From DASQEH01 sp038239485 (lineage in GTDB: Bacteria > Actinomycetota > Actinomycetes > Propionibacteriales > Nocardioidaceae), in contig JBBSET010000009.1 of the NCBI GenBank assembly GCA_038239485.1, forward strand, positions 1-64,000: a stretch of DNA of 64,000 bases. Direction: 5' to 3'. The notes below the pieces were generated by a model. It saw only the letters and a program-made list of their open reading frames with translations, was not told the origin of the DNA and searched no databases. Position numbers and translations under genes: made by a program. Positions 25,591-33,492 of this stretch are shown in pieces (the first letter of the stretch is position 1; every line of letters starts with the position of its first letter).

Positions 25591-26571
25591 CTACGCTTCG
25601 CTCAGCCAGCCGGCGGCCTCGGTGGCCCAGTAGGTCAACACGATGTCGGCACCGGCCCTGCGGATCGACGTCAGCACCTCGAGGATCGTCGCCTCGCGGT
25701 TCAGATACCCCGCCGCCGCCGCCGCCTCCACCATCGAGTACTCGCCTGAGACGTTGTAGGCGGCCACAGGTACGTCCGACAGCGTCGCGACCTCCCGGAG
25801 CACGTCCAGGTAAGCCAGCGCCGGCTTCACCATCACCATGTCGGCGCCCTCTGCCAGGTCCAGGGCGGCCTCACGGAGCGCCTCGCGGCCGTTGGCGGGG
25901 TCCTGCTGGTAGGTTCGCCGGTCGCCGCGGAGCGTCGACGACACGGCCTCCCGGAAGGGTCCGAAGAGGGCCGAGGCGTACTTGGCGGAGTAGGCGAGGA
26001 TGGCGACGTCGAGGTAGCCGGCGGTGTCGAGCGCGGTCCTGATCGCACCGACCTGGCCGTCCATCATGCCGCTCGGTCCGACCACGGCCACCCCAGCGGC
26101 CGCCTGCGAGACGCCCATGGCGGCGTACTGCTCGAGCGTCGCGTCGTTGTCGACCGTGCCGTCGGGCGCCAGCAGCCCGCAGTGGCCGTGGTCGGTGAAC
26201 TCGTCGAGGCACAGGTCGGCCATCACCACGGTGTCGCCGCCGACCTCCGCGACAACGTCGGCGATGGCGACGTTGAGGATCCCGTCGGGGTCGACACCGC
26301 CGCTGCCCACAGCGTCCTTCGAGCCGGGCACGCCGAAGAGCATCAGCCCACCGACGCCGGCGGCCACCGCCTCGGCAGCCGCTTTGCGCAGTGAGTCGCG
26401 TGAATGCTGCACGACGCCGGGCATGCTCGTGATCGGCTTGGGTTCGTGCAGCGTCTCGGCCACGAACATCGGCAGCACCAGGTGGCGCGGCCGCACGTCA
26501 GTCTCCGAGACGAGCCGCCGCAGCGCCGCTGTGGATCGCAGCCGGCGCGGCCGTGACTCGGGGTACCCCAT
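25591..26571 (-). CDS. hemB: Porphobilinogen synthase (delta-aminolevulinate dehydratase)
   Basis: HemB, 326 residues, condenses two 5-aminolevulinate molecules to porphobilinogen. The metal-linked segment DLCLDEFTDHGHCG is near residues 118-131. One active-site lysine is in AYSAKYASALFGPFR and the Schiff-base lysine is in MVMVKPALAYLD. It is the last gene of the rex-hemACDB operon, three bases after the hemD stop. Confidence 0.97.
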   Translation of the reverse strand: MGYPESRPRRLRSTAALRRLVSETDVRPRHLVLPMFVAETLHEPKPITSMPGVVQHSRDSLRKAAAEAVAAGVGGLMLFGVPGSKDAVGSGGVDPDGILNVAIADVVAEVGGDTVVMADLCLDEFTDHGHCGLLAPDGTVDNDATLEQYAAMGVSQAAAGVAVVGPSGMMDGQVGAIRTALDTAGYLDVAILAYSAKYASALFGPFREAVSSTLRGDRRTYQQDPANGREALREAALDLAEGADMVMVKPALAYLDVLREVATLSDVPVAAYNVSGEYSMVEAAAAAGYLNREATILEVLTSIRRAGADIVLTYWATEAAGWLSEA

Positions 26572-26574
26572 GGC

Positions 26575-28311
26575 TCAGACCCCGCGACGACGACCCGGGG
26601 CGCGTCGCTCCGACGGCTTCGTCACCGGCTCGCCCGCCTCGACCAGGGCCAGCCGCCGCGTCGCGCCGAAATCGGCGAGCGCCTCTGCCAGGGCCTCGAC
26701 GGACGGTGTCGGCGCGAGCACGTCGACGCGCAGACCGTGCTCCTCGCAGATCTTCGCCGTGGCCGGCCCGATGGCGGCGATCACCGTGCTCGGGTGCGGC
26801 TTGCCCGCGATCCCGACCAGGTTGCGGACGGTCGAGGACGAGGTGAAGACGACGGCGTCGAACTTGCCGGTCTTGATCGCGTCACGGACCGGTGCCGGTG
26901 GCGGTGCTGCGCGGACCGTCCGGTAGGCCGTCACGTCGTCGACCTCCCAGCCCAGGTCGTGCAGACCCGCCACCAGGGTGTCGGTGGCGATGTCGGCTCG
27001 CGGGAGGAATACCCGGTTGATGGGGTCGAGCAGGTCGTCGTACGGCGGCCAGTCCTCGAGGAGCCCGAGCGCCGACTGCTCTCCGGAGGGCAGCAGATCC
27101 GCACGGATCCCCCAGCGGGCGATGCTCTCGGCGGTCTTGTCGCCGACGGCGGCCACCTTCAGCCCGCTGAACGCACGGGCGTCCAGGCCGTACTCGTCGA
27201 ACTTCTCGCGCACCGCCTTGACCGCGTTGACGGAGGTGAAGACGATCCACTCGTACCGGCCCTCGACCAGGCCGCGGACGGCCTTGTCCATCTGCAGCGG
27301 GTTGCGCGGCGGCTCGACCGAGATGGTCGGGACCTCCTCGGGGACGCCGCCGTAGTTGCGCAGGCTCGCCGACAGTGACCCGGCCTGCTCCTTGGTACGC
27401 GGGACCAGAATCCGCCAGCCGAAGAGCGGCTTGGTCTCGAACCACGACAGCGCCTCGCGCATCATCACCACCTGCCCGACGACCGTGAGGGCCGGCTCGG
27501 TGATGCGAGCGGCCTTCGCGTCGTCGCCGATGCCGGCGAGCGTGGACACGACCGTCCGCTGCTGCGTGGTGGTGCCGACGGCCGTGATCGCGACCGGAGT
27601 GTCGGCGGGGCGCCCGGCGGCGATCAGGGCGCGCGCCACCTCGCCGATGCACCTGGTCGCGGCAAGCAGCACCAGGGTCTGCGCGGCGGCGTAGGAGGCC
27701 CAGTCGATCTTGCTGTCGGCGACGTGGAGGACAGTCAGCTCCCGCGACGTCCGGGTGGTCAGCGGGACGCCCGCATACGCCGGCACAGCGGTGATGGAGC
27801 TGACACCGGGCACGATCTCGAAGAGCACGCCGGACTTGGCGCAGGCCGATGCCTCCTCGGCGCCGGTGGTGTACATCCAGGGGTCGCCGGAGATCAGCCG
27901 GACGACCTTACCGCCGCCCTGCGCCTGGGTGACGACGAGCTTGGCCCGTGAGGCGTGGGTGAGAGGCTGTCCGTCCTCGCCGTATCCGCCGTCGATCACG
28001 GTCAGTTCGGCGAGCCTGCTCCCCAGCAAGGTGGTGAGCAGGGCCGCGTGCTCGGGTACCTCGGTGATGACCACGTCAGCCGCGGCGATCAGCTCCGTCG
28101 CCCGCACCGTGAGCAGACCCGGGTCGCCCGGTCCGGTGCCGACGAACGCTACCGAGCCCGTGTGGCGGCGGGCAGCGACGGCATCGTCGACCCGACCGGT
28201 CGCCAGGTGGGTCGAGGTCTTAGCTGCAGCAGTCTTCGGCATCTTCTCTTTCACCGTCTTGCTCTGAATGGACTGGTTGTCAGGGGTAGGACGTGACGTC
28301 GCCGTGCTCAC
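26575..28311 (-). CDS. hemD: Bifunctional uroporphyrinogen-III C-methyltransferase / uroporphyrinogen-III synthase
   Basis: A 578-residue fusion. Residues about 50-300 are a CobA-type SAM methyltransferase (VAFVGTGPGDPGLLTVRATELI, then ISGDPWMYTTGAEE and EIVPGVSSITAVPAYAGVPLT). Residues about 310-560 are the two-lobed HemD uroporphyrinogen-III synthase (WRILVPRTKEQAGSL, YEWIVFTSVNAVKAV, FDAVVFTSSSTVRNLVG). Such fusions are usual in actinobacteria and place the siroheme/cobalamin branch point and heme in one polypeptide. The GTG start overlaps the hemC stop as GTGA and has GGGAG upstream. The first 50 residues are low complexity, and a second ATG at 28242 is possible. Confidence 0.93.
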   Translation of the reverse strand: MSTATSRPTPDNQSIQSKTVKEKMPKTAAAKTSTHLATGRVDDAVAARRHTGSVAFVGTGPGDPGLLTVRATELIAAADVVITEVPEHAALLTTLLGSRLAELTVIDGGYGEDGQPLTHASRAKLVVTQAQGGGKVVRLISGDPWMYTTGAEEASACAKSGVLFEIVPGVSSITAVPAYAGVPLTTRTSRELTVLHVADSKIDWASYAAAQTLVLLAATRCIGEVARALIAAGRPADTPVAITAVGTTTQQRTVVSTLAGIGDDAKAARITEPALTVVGQVVMMREALSWFETKPLFGWRILVPRTKEQAGSLSASLRNYGGVPEEVPTISVEPPRNPLQMDKAVRGLVEGRYEWIVFTSVNAVKAVREKFDEYGLDARAFSGLKVAAVGDKTAESIARWGIRADLLPSGEQSALGLLEDWPPYDDLLDPINRVFLPRADIATDTLVAGLHDLGWEVDDVTAYRTVRAAPPPAPVRDAIKTGKFDAVVFTSSSTVRNLVGIAGKPHPSTVIAAIGPATAKICEEHGLRVDVLAPTPSVEALAEALADFGATRRLALVEAGEPVTKPSERRAPGRRRGV

Positions 28312-29237
28312 GTGGCGGGCTCCCGCATCAAGGTGGCGGCACCTTCGGCCAGCAGCTCTTTCGCCAGGGCCGCGCCGAGGGTCTCGGCCTCGGCCGGACT
28401 CCCGGCCATCGAGAGCCGGACCTGGTCGCTTCCGTCGAGTGCGGTCACCACGGCCCGCAGCCACATCTCCGGCCCGTCGTCACCCTCGGCTACGTCGGCG
28501 AGCGCCCCGATGGGCGCCATGCATCCGGCCTCAAGGGCACGCAGCAACGCTCGCTCAGCGGTGACGGCCGCTCGGCTGTCGGCGTCGTCCAGAACCTCGT
28601 ACAGGGCACCGGCGAGTCCCGTGGAGGTGGCCGCGACCTCGACGGCGAGGGCACCCTGGCCCGGGGCGGGCAGCATCTGGATCGGGTCCAACGTCTCGGT
28701 GATCTCGTCCTGCCGGCCCAGGCGGACGAGCCCTGCGCGGGCCAGGACCACAGCGTCGACGACGCCGGCGGCGACCTTCGTCAGCCGGGTGTCGACGTTG
28801 CCACGGATGTCGACCACCTCGACGCCGAGCCCCAGGGCGCGAAGCTGTGCAGCCCGGCGCGGTGAGCCGGTCCCGACGGTTGAGCCCCGGGGAAGCTCAC
28901 CCAGAGTGAGGCCGTCACGGGCCACGAGGGCGTCTCGCGGGTCCTCCCGTCGTGGCACCGCGGCAAGCGCGACGCGATCGTCGACCACTGTCGGGAGATC
29001 CTTGAGCGAGTGCACGACGAGGTCGACGTCGCCGACGACGAGTGAGTCACGGACGGTGCCGACGAAGACCCCCGCACCGCCGATCTCGACCAGCGGCGCC
29101 GCGGTCCGGTCGCCCTCGCTCACGACGGGTACCAGCTCGACGGTGACCTTCAGGGCAATGCGCAGCCGGTCGGCGATCGCCTCGCTCTGTGCGCGTGCGA
29201 GCGCGCTCGAGCGGGTGCCGATGCGCAAATGGCTCAT
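28308..29237 (-). CDS. hemC: Hydroxymethylbilane synthase (porphobilinogen deaminase)
   Basis: HemC, 309 residues, joins four porphobilinogens into hydroxymethylbilane. The dipyrromethane cofactor cysteine is C239 in ALEAGCMAPIGA. Other marks are RIGTRSSALARAQ at the start, VVHSLKDLPT near residue 75 and GTGSPRRAAQL near 122. It overlaps hemA and hemD by four bases each. Confidence 0.97.
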   Translation of the reverse strand: MSHLRIGTRSSALARAQSEAIADRLRIALKVTVELVPVVSEGDRTAAPLVEIGGAGVFVGTVRDSLVVGDVDLVVHSLKDLPTVVDDRVALAAVPRREDPRDALVARDGLTLGELPRGSTVGTGSPRRAAQLRALGLGVEVVDIRGNVDTRLTKVAAGVVDAVVLARAGLVRLGRQDEITETLDPIQMLPAPGQGALAVEVAATSTGLAGALYEVLDDADSRAAVTAERALLRALEAGCMAPIGALADVAEGDDGPEMWLRAVVTALDGSDQVRLSMAGSPAEAETLGAALAKELLAEGAATLMREPAT

Positions 29238-30535
29238 TGCGGTTCGCCGGCCCGGGACACAGCCTCCACGGCTGAGGAGTCGAGTGCGAACAGCTCGGCG
29301 AGCGCGTCGGCGTACGACGACTCCGGTGAGCGGCCGACGAACTGCTTGATCCGCACCGTCGGCTCGTGCAGCAGCTTGTCGGCGACCCGGTTGATGGTGT
29401 GGATGACCTCGTCGCGCTCGACCGGTGACAGGTTCGGGACACGACCCCAGAGCCGTTCCAGCTCGGCAGCGACGACGCTCGTCGCCATCGACCGCAGCGC
29501 GACGACAGTCGGTGCCACCCGTGCCGCCTCGCGGGCGGTGGCGAAGGCGGTCACCTCCTCGTCGACGATGGCTCTGACCCTCGACACGTCGGCGGCGGCC
29601 GAGCCGTTGTGCACCGAGTCGGCCAGCGTCTCCAGCCCGACGAGCGTGACGGCCCCGAGCTCCGCGACGGACGGGTCGACATCGTGCGGCAGGGCGAGGT
29701 CGACGATCGCGAGCGGGCGGGCATCAGTGCGGCCCGCCATCGCGCTCGCCACCATCGCGATGCTGATCACCGGCCCGGTCGAACCCGTGCAGGAGATGAC
29801 CAGGTCGGCTTGCGCGATCTGCTCGCCAACCGTGTCCATCGACGCGGCGCGGCCGCCGACCGACCTGGCGAGCCGGACAGCGGACGCCAACGTCCGTGAC
29901 GCCACGACGATGTCGCGAGCGCCCGCCCGATGCACCGATGCCGCCGTCAGGGCCGCGACGGACCCCGCGCCGACGATGAGGACCCTCGACGACTCGAGCG
30001 GCCCGACCACCTCGGTCGCGTGGGCCAATCCCACCGAGACGACCGACTGGCCCGCGCGGTCGATGTCGGTCTCGGCGTGGGCCCGCTTGCCGACCCGCAG
30101 GCCCTGCTGGAACAGCGAGTTGAGCGAGGCGCCGACGGACTCGTCGAGCTGGCTGTGGCGCAGCGCCTCGCGTACCTGTCCGATGATCTGGCTCTCCCCG
30201 ACAACCATCGAGTCCAGCCCGGTGACGACCTCGAACAGGTGAGCCACGGCGGCCTCGTCATAGTGGACGTAGAGCGAGCCGACGACGTCCTCGGTCGTCA
30301 TCCCGGAGTGCTCGACCAGGAGCGCCGTGAGGTCGTCCACGCTGGCGTGGAAGCGCTCGACCGCGGAGTAGACCTCGATCCGGTTGCAGGTCGCGAGCAC
30401 CACTGCCTCGTCGACGCAGTCGGTGGCGAGAGCGGCGGCGCGGAGCTTGCCGGCACGGTCGGCGTCGAGGAAGAGCCGCTCGAGCAGCTCGACCGGTGCC
30501 GTCCGGTGTGAGGCGCCCACGACGAGGATGCTCAT
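29234..30535 (-). CDS. hemA: Glutamyl-tRNA reductase
   Basis: HemA, 433 residues, reduces glutamyl-tRNA to glutamate-1-semialdehyde, the first committed step of heme synthesis in this C5 pathway. The signature GASHRTAPVELLER starts at residue 7, the catalytic cysteine is C50 in LATCNRIEVYSAV, and an NADPH-binding domain follows (VLIVGAGSVAALTA near residue 190). It overlaps rex and hemC by four bases, so heme entry is under the same promoter as the redox sensor. Confidence 0.97.
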   Translation of the reverse strand: MSILVVGASHRTAPVELLERLFLDADRAGKLRAAALATDCVDEAVVLATCNRIEVYSAVERFHASVDDLTALLVEHSGMTTEDVVGSLYVHYDEAAVAHLFEVVTGLDSMVVGESQIIGQVREALRHSQLDESVGASLNSLFQQGLRVGKRAHAETDIDRAGQSVVSVGLAHATEVVGPLESSRVLIVGAGSVAALTAASVHRAGARDIVVASRTLASAVRLARSVGGRAASMDTVGEQIAQADLVISCTGSTGPVISIAMVASAMAGRTDARPLAIVDLALPHDVDPSVAELGAVTLVGLETLADSVHNGSAAADVSRVRAIVDEEVTAFATAREAARVAPTVVALRSMATSVVAAELERLWGRVPNLSPVERDEVIHTINRVADKLLHEPTVRIKQFVGRSPESSYADALAELFALDSSAVEAVSRAGEPQ

Positions 30536-31257
30536 CGGGCACCGGCCTTGGCGACTCCCGGGCCCGCGCCAGGCAGGACGGACAGCCCGTTCTTGCGCTG
30601 CTCGTGATAGGCGAGGATCTGCAGCTCGATGGACAGGTCGACCTTGCGGACGTCTACGTGTGGCGGCACGGTCAGCACGGCCGGCGCGAAGTTGAGGATA
30701 CTGCCGACCCCGGCCAGGACCAGCCGGTCGCAGACATCCTGCGCTGCGGCGGCAGGCGTCGCGATCACGCCGATGGAGACCGACGACTCCCGGACCACCC
30801 GGTCGAGGTCGTCGATGGGGGTGATTGCGAGATCACCGATCTTCTCCCCCACGCGCGCGGGGTCGCTGTCCATCAGGGCCGCGACCTGGAATCCGCGGGT
30901 GGCGAAGCCGGAGTAGTTCGCCAGCGCGTGCCCGAGATTGCCGATCCCAACGATCACGACCGACCAGTCCTGGGTCAGCCCGATCTGCCGGGCGATCTGG
31001 TAGCGGAGGTAGTCGACGTCGTAGCCCACGCCACGGGTGCCATAGGTACCGAGATAGGACAGATCCTTGCGGAGCTTGGCGGAGTTCACCCCGGCCGCAC
31101 TCGCGAGATCCTCACTGCTGGCGGTCCCCACGTCGTGCTCCGCGAGCGACGTGAGGGCACGCAGATAGATCGGCAGCCGGGCGACTGTCGCTTCGGGTAT
31201 GTCGCGTCCGACCCGCTCGTCGTCCGAGCGCCCAGTCTTGCGGCTGCCTCCAGTCAC
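30532..31257 (-). CDS. rex: Redox-sensing transcriptional repressor Rex
   Basis: Rex, 241 residues, represses its targets when NAD+ is high and leaves DNA when NADH binds. The N-terminal winged helix contains LPIYLRALTSL and ASAAGVNSAKLRKDLSYLGTYGTRGVGYDV. The Rossmann domain has VVIVGIGNLGHALANY and the C-terminal swapped helix region follows. GTG 31257 is preferred because it has GGGGAG just upstream and leaves about 70 bases of leader after the promoter; a GTG at 31323 would sit almost at the predicted transcript start. The order rex-hemA-hemC-hemD also occurs in Streptomyces, where Rex controls it. Confidence 0.95.
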   Translation of the reverse strand: MTGGSRKTGRSDDERVGRDIPEATVARLPIYLRALTSLAEHDVGTASSEDLASAAGVNSAKLRKDLSYLGTYGTRGVGYDVDYLRYQIARQIGLTQDWSVVIVGIGNLGHALANYSGFATRGFQVAALMDSDPARVGEKIGDLAITPIDDLDRVVRESSVSIGVIATPAAAAQDVCDRLVLAGVGSILNFAPAVLTVPPHVDVRKVDLSIELQILAYHEQRKNGLSVLPGAGPGVAKAGAR

Positions 31258-31332
31258 GGTGCTCCCCGGCGCGCCTGCACAGGATGTCGGCTTCGGCTGT
31301 CGAGGCGGTTCCTGCAGCGGCACTAGAGGGCC

Positions 31333-31361
31333 ACTCTAAGAGTTTGTGAACGAGAGAACAA
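31333..31361 (-). promoter_or_regulatory. Promoter of the rex-hemACDB operon
   Basis: On the minus strand TTGTTC (31356-31361) and TAGAGT (31333-31338) are separated by 17 bases, a good vegetative promoter. Transcription would start near 31326. The Rex-like operator covers the -35 and much of the spacer. Confidence 0.55.
31344..31361. promoter_or_regulatory. Candidate Rex operator
   Basis: The 18 bases TTGTGAACGAGAGAACAA match the Rex consensus TTGTGAANNNNTTCACAA fully in the left half and in the outer four bases of the right half. A wider inverted repeat GTTTGT...ACAAAC (31342-31363) frames it. The position over the rex promoter fits autoregulation. Confidence 0.6.
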
Positions 31362-31386
31362 ACCGAAGCAATGTCGGGCGGGCTTC

Positions 31387-31400
31387 GTGACACAGGTCAC
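31387..31400. promoter_or_regulatory. Candidate Crp/FNR-type site upstream of rex
   Basis: GTGACACAGGTCAC is a GTGA-N6-TCAC inverted repeat, the core of Crp-family operators. Its centre is about 67 bases upstream of the predicted rex transcript start, where an activator could act. Confidence 0.4.
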
Positions 31401-31437
31401 TTCATGCCTGCGATTCCGCTCTACCGGAGGGTCACTG

Positions 31438-31683
31438 TCAGCGCGGCGGCGGCGCGAGCGCGGCACGGAGGCGGCCGGCGTCGACGCGCCAGAAGTCGTG
31501 CTGGCGGCCGTCGACGAGGGTCACTGGGATCTGCTCGCCGTACCGGCTCATCAGGGCCGGGTCCGTCGTGATGTCCACCTCGTCGAACGTCTCGCCGAGA
31601 TCGGCGCAGACGGCGACCACGACGGCACGCGCTTCTTCGCAGAGGTGACAACCCGGCTTGGACAGCAGGCGAACTCGTGACAT
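31438..31683 (-). CDS. Small glutaredoxin-like protein
   Basis: An 81-residue thioredoxin-fold protein with the redox motif C12-H-L-C15 near the N-terminus, the EVDITTDPALMSRYGEQIPVTLVDGR segment of the glutaredoxin/DUF836 family and little else. It probably reduces disulfides or mixed thiols. A glutaredoxin of this type next to hemA is also found in Mycobacterium. A -10-like TACCAT (minus strand, 31694-31699) lies ten bases before the ATG. It is divergent from the HAD phosphatase gene. Confidence 0.88.
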   Translation of the reverse strand: MSRVRLLSKPGCHLCEEARAVVVAVCADLGETFDEVDITTDPALMSRYGEQIPVTLVDGRQHDFWRVDAGRLRAALAPPPR

Positions 31684-31726
31684 GACAGCAGCGATGGTAC
31701 GGGACCGGCCGGCAGCGGCCGGTCGA

Positions 31727-31732
31727 TACAGT
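31727..31732 (+). promoter_or_regulatory. Leaderless -10 of the HAD-IB phosphatase gene
   Basis: TACAGT is followed by six bases and then GTG at 31739. It decides the start of the downstream gene and leaves room for the divergent glutaredoxin promoter. Confidence 0.5.
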
Positions 31733-31738
31733 TGCCTG

Positions 31739-32539
31739 GTGGAAGCCGCCGGTCGGTCCGATCACGCGGTCGCTGCGTTCTTCGACGTCGACAACACGGT
31801 TCTGCGCGGCGCGTCGATCTTCCACCTGGCCCGTGGGCTGCACCGACGCGGCAATGTCTCGACGCGCGACATCGCCCGCGCGGCATGGGACCACGCCTAC
31901 TTCCGGCTGGTCGGGGTCGAGGACCTCGAGACGGTTGCCGACGCCCGCGCCTCCGCCCTCTCCTTCATCGCGGGCCACCAGGTCGAGGAGATCGAGGCAC
32001 TGTCGCGCGACATCTTCGACGAGTCGATGGCGTCGCGGATCTGGCCGGAGACGAGGGCGCTCGCCCAGATGCATCTGGACCGCGGCCAGCGCGTCTGGCT
32101 GGTGACCGCGGCGCCGATAGAGATCGCCACCATCATCGCCAGTCGGCTCGGGCTGACCGGGGCGCTGGGAACCGTAGCGGAGGACGTCGACGGCATCTAC
32201 ACGGGACGGCTGGTGGGCGACCTCCTGCACGGACCGGCCAAGGCGGATGCGGTGACGGCTCTCGCCCGCGCCGAGGGACTCGACCTCGACCGCTGCTCGG
32301 CATACTCCGACTCCTTCAACGACCTGCCGATGTTGTCGCTGGTGGGCTACCCGTTCGTGATCAACCCGGACGGTAGGCTGCGCCGCCACGCCAAGGCGAT
32401 GGGGTGGCCGATGCGCGACTTCCGCACCGGGCGCCGGGCCGCAAAGGTCGGGGTCGCCGTGGCCGGGGGCGCTGCGATGATCGCCGGCGTCGTCGCGTGC
32501 CTGCAGGCGCTCAGGCGTCGGCTCGCGCAGGCTGCCTGA
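31739..32539 (+). CDS. HAD-IB family phosphatase (SerB-like)
   Basis: A 266-residue haloacid-dehalogenase hydrolase. Motif I is FFDVDNTVLRGAS (near residue 14), motif II is VWLVTAAP, and motif III/IV is KADAV with AYSDSFNDLPML. The group includes phosphoserine phosphatase and phospholipid-related phosphatases; the substrate is not clear. A hydrophobic C-terminal helix (VGVAVAGGAAMIAGVVACLQA) suggests membrane association. Earlier ATG codons at 31682 and 31694 exist but would overlap the glutaredoxin start region. Confidence 0.85.
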   Translation: MEAAGRSDHAVAAFFDVDNTVLRGASIFHLARGLHRRGNVSTRDIARAAWDHAYFRLVGVEDLETVADARASALSFIAGHQVEEIEALSRDIFDESMASRIWPETRALAQMHLDRGQRVWLVTAAPIEIATIIASRLGLTGALGTVAEDVDGIYTGRLVGDLLHGPAKADAVTALARAEGLDLDRCSAYSDSFNDLPMLSLVGYPFVINPDGRLRRHAKAMGWPMRDFRTGRRAAKVGVAVAGGAAMIAGVVACLQALRRRLAQAA

Positions 32540-32588
32540 CAACCCCGCGCTCCGTCCGCTCGGGCGCGGAGGACTCTTCGGCCGAGGG

Positions 32589-32619
32589 TTGCCACCGGCT
32601 GGTCCCGTCGGCGTACTAT
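32589..32619 (+). promoter_or_regulatory. Possible promoter of the ECF sigma gene
   Basis: TTGCCA (32589-32594) and TACTAT (32614-32619) are separated by 19 bases, longer than ideal. A transcript from here would carry a leader of about 32 bases with GGAAGGCGGA before the GTG. Confidence 0.3.
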
Positions 32620-32657
32620 CAGCAGTCACGCATCGCGGTGTGGGGAAGGCGGAACTG

Positions 32658-33365
32658 GTGACTCGGCTGGGACGCCCGCTCGTCGTCGGCTACGACGCCC
32701 TGCGGCTGGCCGTGGTCGCGCAGCTCGGCGGCGACCTGCTACTCACCACCACATCGACACCCAGCGGAGATGCGGGCGGTCCCGGCAGCTCGTTGCCGCC
32801 CCCCGGCTCGGACGCGGACTCGCTTCGCGTTGCGGCCCTCGTCGACCTCGCCCGAGCCGGCGACGCCGAAGCCTTCGGGCAGCTCTTCGACCATTACAAC
32901 GGCGCCGTCTACCGGTTCATCTACTATCGGCTGTCGACGCCGTCGCAGGCAGAGGACCTGACCAGCGAGACGTTCTTCCGGGCCCTCCGCTCGATCAACT
33001 CGTTCCAGTGGCAGGGCAAGGACTTCGCCGCCTGGCTGATGACGATCGCCCGCAACCTGATCATCGACCACCACAAGTCCGCCCGGAACCGGCTCGAGAG
33101 CCCGACCGGGGAGATCAGCGACCGCGAAGAGTCCTCCGCGACGCCCGAGGAGCATGTCGTCCAGACCCTGACCCACGAGCTGCTTCGGGAGAAGCTGGCC
33201 GAGCTCCCCGCCGAGCAACAGGAGTGCCTGGTACTGCGGTTCCTCAACTCGTACTCGATCGCCGAGACGGCGAAGGTCATGATGAAGTCGGAGGGAGCAG
33301 TCAAGCAGCTTCAGCTGCGGGCCATCCGGAACCTGGCGCGCCTGATGCCCGAGTCCCTTCGTTGA
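32658..33365 (+). CDS. ECF RNA polymerase sigma factor, BldN-like
   Basis: A 235-residue ECF sigma factor. Region 2 is visible at FGQLFDHYNGAVYRFIYYRL and AEDLTSETFFRALRSI, and region 4 at LAELPAEQQECLVLRFLNSYSIAETAKVMMKSEGAVKQLQLRAIRNL. An N-terminal stretch of about 70 residues precedes region 2, as in BldN of Streptomyces. The GTG at 32658 has GGAAGG at good spacing. The next gene is a membrane DUF5667 protein, the same family as the BldN anti-sigma RsbN, so the pair is probably sigma and anti-sigma. Confidence 0.88.
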   Translation: MTRLGRPLVVGYDALRLAVVAQLGGDLLLTTTSTPSGDAGGPGSSLPPPGSDADSLRVAALVDLARAGDAEAFGQLFDHYNGAVYRFIYYRLSTPSQAEDLTSETFFRALRSINSFQWQGKDFAAWLMTIARNLIIDHHKSARNRLESPTGEISDREESSATPEEHVVQTLTHELLREKLAELPAEQQECLVLRFLNSYSIAETAKVMMKSEGAVKQLQLRAIRNLARLMPESLR

Positions 33366-33492
33366 GCCGGCCGCCGGGCTTCGAAACGCGGCCCATAACT
33401 TTTGGCCGCTCTGGGTCGTTTCGCACCTTGACAGCGGTTCACCACATGCGGACCGAGTGTGGGAACCGGTATGACGTCACGGAGAGTCGACC

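Noticed and set aside
33472..33479. Perfect palindrome TGACGTCA just upstream of the DUF5667 gene
   Set aside because: Eight bases in high-GC DNA is easily chance. A similar but imperfect TGACGTGA near 37172 was considered, but no shared regulation can be shown.
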